64,000 nucleotides of DNA from the NCBI RefSeq assembly GCF_901709675.1, contig NC_051095.1, positions 19,060,456 to 19,124,455 of the forward strand, read 5' to 3'. The notes beneath the pieces are model-generated. The model was not told the DNA's origin. It worked only from the letters and a program-made list of their open reading frames with translations, and did no database searches. Each line of letters opens with the position of its first letter. Position 1 is the first letter of the stretch. Of this stretch, positions 58,716 to 64,000 are shown one piece after another. Position numbers and translations under genes: made by a program. The stretch is from Syngnathus acus (lineage: Eukaryota > Chordata > Actinopteri > Syngnathiformes > Syngnathidae).

Positions 58716-59487
58716 TAGGGGTGTAAATCGCGGGTTTTGTCACGATACGATATCATATCGATACAAAGGACCACGATACGATTATTGCCGATATCTTAAA
58801 GCCTGCTGTGATTCATTCACGATACATCACGATATAGTGCTCCACGATCGATATTTTTATTTTTATTTTTTTTTTTTAAATAAAAAATATAGAACAATAT
58901 CCTGATTTATAACAATTCATACGCAAAATCAACAAGGTACTGCAAACTCTTTATTTAGGAAATTACAAGAGTATTGTAGTATACAAAGTGCTTATTTTAA
59001 CACTGAACTTTATCGAATTCCTATATTTTTTCTCATATAAGTAAAGAAAAATGAATATTCTTTCTTTTTTTGTAATACCATTAACTTTAAAGTGCATTAC
59101 TGAACTATTTATTTACAATAATTTTAATTGTCCGTTGAGCCATCTTTTCTTTGGAATCCAAAGTGCTTCCAAACGAATGACTTGAAGCCCAAAGGGGAGC
59201 GAATTTCCTCGTCTTCTTGGACACTAGCCATAGCACCAGCCCAGGAGCCGCGTAGTTGTCGGCTCCCCTTTCACATGCCTGCTCTGCTCACAACACAGCA
59301 CGCCGCGTACTGCTCCCGGAAAGAGGAAGCAAGCAACAATGAACTGGATTTCAAAATAAAGTCGCGTCTAATGTCCGAGGTCAAACACGGCGATATAAAT
59401 CGATGTTTACGTTTAGCATCGATGCCAATAAATCGTAGAGCATTATATCGATTAATCGATGTGTATCGATGAATCGTTACACCCCTA
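58716..59487 (+). mobile_element. 772-bp hAT MITE, copy 2
   Basis: The same element as 55484-56255, in the same orientation 3.2 kb downstream, and nearly identical. The terminal inverted repeat TAGGGGTGTAA/TTACACCCCTA is perfect. The flanking 8-bp direct repeat TTAAATAC (58708-58715 and 59488-59495) is unambiguous and places the family in the hAT superfamily. Non-autonomous; no transposase homology seen. Confidence 0.9.
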
Positions 59488-59495
59488 TTAAATAC

Positions 59496-61021
59496 CCAAC
59501 ATCATTGTCGCTAATGGTCTCCCCGCAGTTGGTGCCCCTGTGCTTATGTCCTTCGATGCTGATGTTGGTGCACCCATACATTTTAGAGTCCTTGCACGCT
59601 TGCTCAGGCTGGATTAGCATTCAAGTGGCATAATTGTGATAAACATAAATAGAAAATCGCACGGACCAGGATTTCCTCAGATCGAAATCTTGTCCCTTAT
59701 AGCTGTGGATAAAAGGAAGTTGCAGCTGTCAGAAGTGGGATTCAGTTCAAACAACAACCTGAACACCTTAGCAAATGATTAACATCTTTCTCTGTACCAT
59801 CACTGGACATTTGGAATAAAGCATACTGTAAGAGATCCAGTTTACAGTTATGGTAAACAATGATATAACTACAAAACATTGTCTGGTCCGCAATGTATGC
59901 TTTCTGTCCTTGTATACGTGTGGTTATTATTGCTTGTTGAAATTGATACATTTTCAGCATTAAGCCAAAGGCGTTCTGTCGCTCGAGGCAATCAAAACAT
60001 TGATTTCCAGCAAGGACAGCGGGCAAATGAACAAGTGCGAGCACCTCCTGTGTCATAATAATAAAGCCCTTTCTCCTAAGTGACATTTAGTGCATCCGAC
60101 AGAATTGAACCAACCCGACTCACTTATTTTCCCTGTCAACACACAGTTATAACCTTGAATCACGCAGGCTGTCAATTAAAAGGGACAGTAGTATCTGGTC
60201 AAATCTAAATTATCTATCAGCAAATGCCTTTGTTCCACTGACCTCCTCAGTCCATAGCCCATGTATAATTTGCTATCCTTTTTAATTGCTAATGAACCGT
60301 CACATTAGGATTTAGTAACAAAAATGAAATCTTCACAGTTATTGAATTATTAGACCTTTGCCAGTATATTTCATCTTTTCCTCCAAATTTCTGTTTAAGC
60401 AAAAATACAAGCACATTTGTCGATGTTAACATTCATCAAGTTAAATATGAAAAACATGGCTACCAGAAGAACAAGTGCAACAAAAAAAATTGCGTTCATA
60501 TGCCATTTACCATGTGGCGGTAAGACCAAGACTAACATTGATACATTGATACATCATGATATCATATAAACACACATTCCACTGTGACACACATGCAACT
60601 CATACATTGTTTTTGTTACTTTGGATATTAAGTACAGGTATCATACGCTATATAACACATGTCGGATTTATCAAAGGAATTCTCATTGTCTGCAGACCAG
60701 TATCCCATTAGCACCATGGCCAGCACCCATGAAATTGAAGTTTCAATAGACTGACTCTGAAGACGTGATAAAAAAAAAAAAAAGAAAATTGTGAGGTGTG
60801 GATACGTTGATGGTCACTTTGCTCAGCTCTTGATGACGGGCCCTCATAGTGAGAACATGATTAAATTAATCGCTTGTTTGTCAACATTCGGAATCCTGCA
60901 TGACGATTTAATACTGGTCTTATAAGCACATCGTGAAGTATAGTGGCAGATACCAGTAGTTGAATAGATGAAATCCAAAGATAAGGTCTATGTCAGAGTA
61001 GACCCAAGGTCACATATCTAC
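59496..61021. other. Intronic-type sequence
   Basis: A 114-codon antisense frame at 60086-59742 is unrecognised. Poly-A near 60770-60784. No repeat family identified. Confidence 0.4.
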
Positions 61022-61315
61022 CGACTATTAGTTGTGCTGGTAGTGTTGGTGGTAATAACGGTGGAAGGGATGGTGTTGTCAGTAGAGTAGTAACAGTGGT
61101 ATTTGTGGTATTACTCTTTGTAGTCGTGTGATGGTAGGTGCTGTTCTGGTGCCACTATTGTTGTTAGTAGTGATAGTAGAAGTCATAATGGTCGTAGTAG
61201 TGACATGGTAAGAGTAATGGTCGCAGCGGTAGTTTGTAGTATTGATGGTGGTCATCATGATTTTGGTGCAGTTGCAGTAATAGTTATAGTAGTGGTGATA
61301 GTGATTAACTCACAA
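61022..61315 (+). repeat. Degenerate GTA/GTG trinucleotide tract
   Basis: About 290 bp of variants of GTAGTAGTGGTGGTA (for example 61155-61205 and 61283-61305), almost lacking C on this strand. Confidence 0.7.
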
Positions 61316-61329
61316 TTTAAAGAGTGTAA

Positions 61330-61620
61330 TATTTAATGGCTGCTCTTTATTCCAATCCAGCACGCTCTTATTTCTTCCGTCGCAGGCTTACATAACATCC
61401 AGAGGATTCATAAGCACTATAATAGGCATACTCTTTTCTTCCAGAGCACTTCAATCACTGCAACTTTGTCTCAGGGGCTCGCCATATATGAGTCAGTGTT
61501 TCATTTTTGCCCTGCAATCACTTGTGAGCTTGGCCAGGCTCTCCGAAGCCACCTCGTGATGCAGCCGTGCTATTTCCATAACTCTGACTCAACACAATCC
61601 CCTTTTTGATCGCACCTCTT
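61330..61620. promoter_or_regulatory. Candidate conserved non-coding element
   Basis: Unique sequence between two simple-repeat tracts with CAGAGCACTTCAATCACTGC, GCCATATATGAGTCAGTG (AP-1-like TGAGTCAG) and GTGATGCAGCCGTGC. No coding frame. Inference only. Confidence 0.25.
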
Positions 61621-61780
61621 TAGCACCTGGCCGCTGACCATTTCCTGCCAACAGCACGTCCAGTTGGCTTGGAAAAACCGCGAGACGTGATGAGTCTGCT
61701 CCACATTTCCAAGAGATGGACAAATTGGGCTAAGACATGGGCTGTTGAGAGCGGAAGGAAAATTAATCCTGAAACGACAG

Positions 61781-61782
61781 TT

Positions 61783-61847
<65 letters not shown>

Positions 61848-61879
61848 TTTCTTTCTTTTCTTTCTTTCTTTCTTTCTTT

Positions 61880-61919
<40 letters not shown>

Positions 61920-62018
61920 GCATTCCCTCTTTCTTTCTTTCTTTCTTGCATTCCCTCTTTCTTTCTCATTCTTTCTTGCTTTCTCTCATTCTTTCTTGCT
62001 TTCCCTCATTCTTTCTGT
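61781..62018. repeat. (CTTT)n array with higher-order units
   Basis: The first ~140 bp is nearly pure TTTC. From 61919 on, longer units appear (TTGCATTCCCTCTTTCTTTC; then TCATTCTTTCTTGCTTTC repeated). Open frames here are Phe/Ser or Lys/Glu artefacts. Confidence 0.95.
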
Positions 62019-62339
62019 TTATGCATCATTGCTGATGTTTTCCCAAGCTTGTTATAGCCTTATTTGCACATCACTGTTTACAGTGGCGGCCCCATTGTGG
62101 AAGAAGTGTCCAATTAAGTCTGGATTTGTTGGCATATGCTATCACATTGGGATTCCTGATGTCAATCCTAATCTGTTCATTGCTTGTATGACAGGGGGTT
62201 TCAGCTTCCGGTGCAAGTATTTTTTAATCACTCCCCTCTGCTATATATAATGCATGTGTGCATAAGTTTAAAAAAAAAAAAAAAAAAAAAAAAAGAGAGA
62301 GAGAAAAAATGCATGACACGAAACCAAAACATGTAGGCA
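62019..62339. other. Spacer with poly-A at 62271-62294
   Basis: A 24-bp A run followed by (GA)n. It could be a retroposon tail, but no body is recognisable upstream. Confidence 0.4.
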
Positions 62340-63250
62340 CTGCGTCCTAATGAAAAGAGATCAAGATAGCAACATGAAGAGAGAAACTGCAAAAGCAGAT
62401 CAATTAGGATTTGTATCTCCTGTAGTCTGGGGCTGTGTCCAAATGTCCACTCTTATCCCATAACGGCCTAACCCCGCATTCATTAAATAGTCTCCCACCA
62501 TTTATAGCACTATACAGTCGGTCCCTCAATATGTTTGCCGATTCAGATACCCACCCCTCTACTTGCTTCTCGTCCCATATCACGTAACTACCGTATCTGC
62601 TATGATGCATGATCACATTTGGATACCCCTATAAAATAGCTTAACCACTTAATAGCACACAAAACAGGAAATAGTGTACACATTCGAACACAGCCTGGGA
62701 TGATTTCTAAAAAAGATTGATAAAATGCTAAAATGTTTCCACGCTATGCTTACATAACGCACGATAGCAACATGAGTAGAGATCAGTGTGAAAGGAAATC
62801 AATAAGGATTTTGCACTATAGTCTGATATTTTGCTGAAGGAGAACTGATACAATGCTAACATGCTAACAGTTAGTATGCTAACATGTGTCAAGATAGTAA
62901 CATTATGCAAAAAAAAATACTCAGGCAGATTAATGAGTACTTTCCATCTTGCTCTGCAGCTGGACACTCGATCACTAAATTCATCTAATACTAACATTGA
63001 TTGATGCAGATTCTATACTGTATCTTGCCATGTAGTCTTGCTTTATATCTAGCGAGAATTGTTAAAACGCTTTCTAGCAAACGCTTGCTATGCTAGCATT
63101 TACTGTTAACAAGATAGCACTTTCATGCTGAAGCAGATCTTGACCTGTAGTCAAATGCTATGTCGACGGAGAATTGATGCAACCCTAACATACTAACAGT
63201 GTGTAGAAGAAATGAAAATTGTGTTCGAGTGTGCATGCCCACAGACGCAG
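62340..63250 (+). repeat. Degenerate ATGCTAACATG minisatellite
   Basis: Phrases recur: GATAGCAACATGAGTAGAGA, GCAGATCAATTAGGATTT, TGTAGTCTGG and ATGCTAACATGCTAAC, at about 62363, 62763, 62893 and 63112. Spacing is 130-400 bp, and units are diverged. Confidence 0.55.
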
Positions 63251-63500
63251 ATTCAACGTGTCCTTGAGCAAAACATTAGCCACGCTAAATGTTCCTGACG
63301 AGCTACTTGAGGAGCCTTTCTTATTGTCTTTTATTAAAAGCAATCAAATGCGACCCTGAGGGGTAACAATATGATTGTGTTTAATCAGCCATCCAGCTCA
63401 CACTGATATTGCTCTATTGATCGCTGATCTGAGTTATGACATTGACTTGACTCACTGCATTTACGAAACATCCTTTTACTATAATCTTTAGTCTTTACAG

Positions 63501-63754
63501 CAGGGGTACACCGACTTTATTGAGAGTGAAAGCTACTTCTTGTGTACTGATGAGTGCAAAAGGCTATCAATTTGATACATGAGTTAACAAATTTCCTCCA
63601 AATGTCTTTAATAATATTAGTATTTTACTATCAATAATCAATTATATTCATTTTCAGACACTGATCATGTTTAATGATAATGTTTAATATTTTCAACACT
63701 CTTTTGCATAGTGTAAATCTCTGCCAGTGTTTGGCACCACCTTGGTGACCTCTG
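63501..63754 (+). mobile_element. Short hAT element
   Basis: It starts CAGGGGTACACCGACTTTAT, continues GTGAAAGCTACTTCTTGTG, and ends CACCACCTTGGTGACCTCTG, an imperfect inverted repeat. Flanking 8-mers CTTTACAG (63493-63500) and CTTTACAA (63755-63762) match at 7 of 8 positions. It resembles the internal-deletion derivatives of hAT elements common in fish. Confidence 0.75.
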
Positions 63755-64000
63755 CTTTACAATATTTGCATCCTGTACTTGAATATTATTAAAAAGACCA
63801 CTCCTACTAACACTTTTTTGCATAGTGTAAATCTCTGCCAGTGTTCATATTTTCATTTTTTTTTTATGATCATTTCTACAATATTCCTAGAAAATCACAA
63901 TGTCCTATCACTGGTGAGTTATTTTTAGAACAGCACCACAGGCAACTCATGTTGGTCTCACGGGCTACCTGGTGCCCATGACTACTCCTACTACCACTGG
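63755..64000 (+). mobile_element. Related hAT fragments
   Basis: A 34-bp stretch TTTTGCATAGTGTAAATCTC...CAGTGTT (about 63812-63844) repeats part of the previous element (about 63701-63732). Further on, GGCAACTCATGTTGGTCTCA and CGGGCTACCTGGTGCCCATG look like the usual right-hand part of the same family, running to the window edge without a visible end. Confidence 0.55.

Noticed and set aside
55484-59487. The twin hAT copies as the two ends of one composite transposon
   Set aside because: Each copy is complete with its own inverted repeats and a different 8-bp target duplication, so they are independent insertions.

Overview
The window reads as vertebrate nuclear DNA, almost certainly from a teleost fish. 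It is about 60% A+T, has long CA/GT, TA and CTTT microsatellites, and is crowded with repeat families typical of teleosts: L2-type LINEs, an RTE-type LINE fragment, a tRNA-headed SINE with a GGAT tail, hAT elements with 8-bp target duplications, and several short inverted-repeat elements with TA target duplications. I cannot fix the species. No intact protein-coding gene, rRNA or tRNA is visible, and almost every long open frame is either low-complexity sequence or a decayed retroelement.

The best-supported host gene signal is on the + strand. A CpG-richer block near 1.4-2.0 kb ends in a consensus splice donor (after 2042) and looks like a first, untranslated exon. A 42-bp segment at 42576-42617 is bounded by an excellent acceptor and a perfect donor. 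Together they suggest the 5' end of a large gene with a first intron of about 40.5 kb, its coding exons lying beyond the window. I could not identify the gene. The quieter stretches would then be intronic, and some have the composition expected of conserved non-coding elements (34.1-34.7, 38.0-38.5, 56.4-56.9 and 61.3-61.6 kb).

Layout: 0.5-0.7 kb short tandem duplication; 0.9-1.3 kb SINE with an 11-bp target duplication and a nested LINE tail; 1.4-2.0 kb promoter and exon 1; 7.3-7.6 kb (GT)n; 7.9-8.6 kb MITE of the TACCGT group; 9.8-12.3 kb antisense L2-like LINE split by a 1.1-kb hAT-Charlie-like element; 15.3-16.2 kb second TACCGT MITE inside (TA)n; 17.9-21 kb degenerate minisatellite-like families; 25.8-26.7 kb SINE and a Tc1-like MITE with a nested LINE tail; 30.8-32.6 kb degenerate minisatellite and RTE fragment; 35-38 kb SINE, possible solo LTR, degenerate minisatellite; 42.6 kb exon; 43.1-43.9 and 49.5-50.5 kb two TACCGT MITEs of another subfamily; 47.9-48.2 kb LINE C-terminal zinc-knuckle remnant; 51.7-55.4 kb a nearly full-length but broken L2 with endonuclease and reverse transcriptase; 55.5-56.3 and 58.7-59.5 kb twin 772-bp hAT elements; 61-62 kb trinucleotide-like and CTTT arrays; 62.3-64 kb degenerate minisatellite and small hAT elements.

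I found no new enzymatic or defence system. The most interesting material is structural: unrelated MITE subfamilies sharing one terminal motif, near-identical twin hAT copies, a MITE landing at the junction of a 71-bp tandem duplication, an internal duplication of an already broken LINE, and a very small candidate exon.
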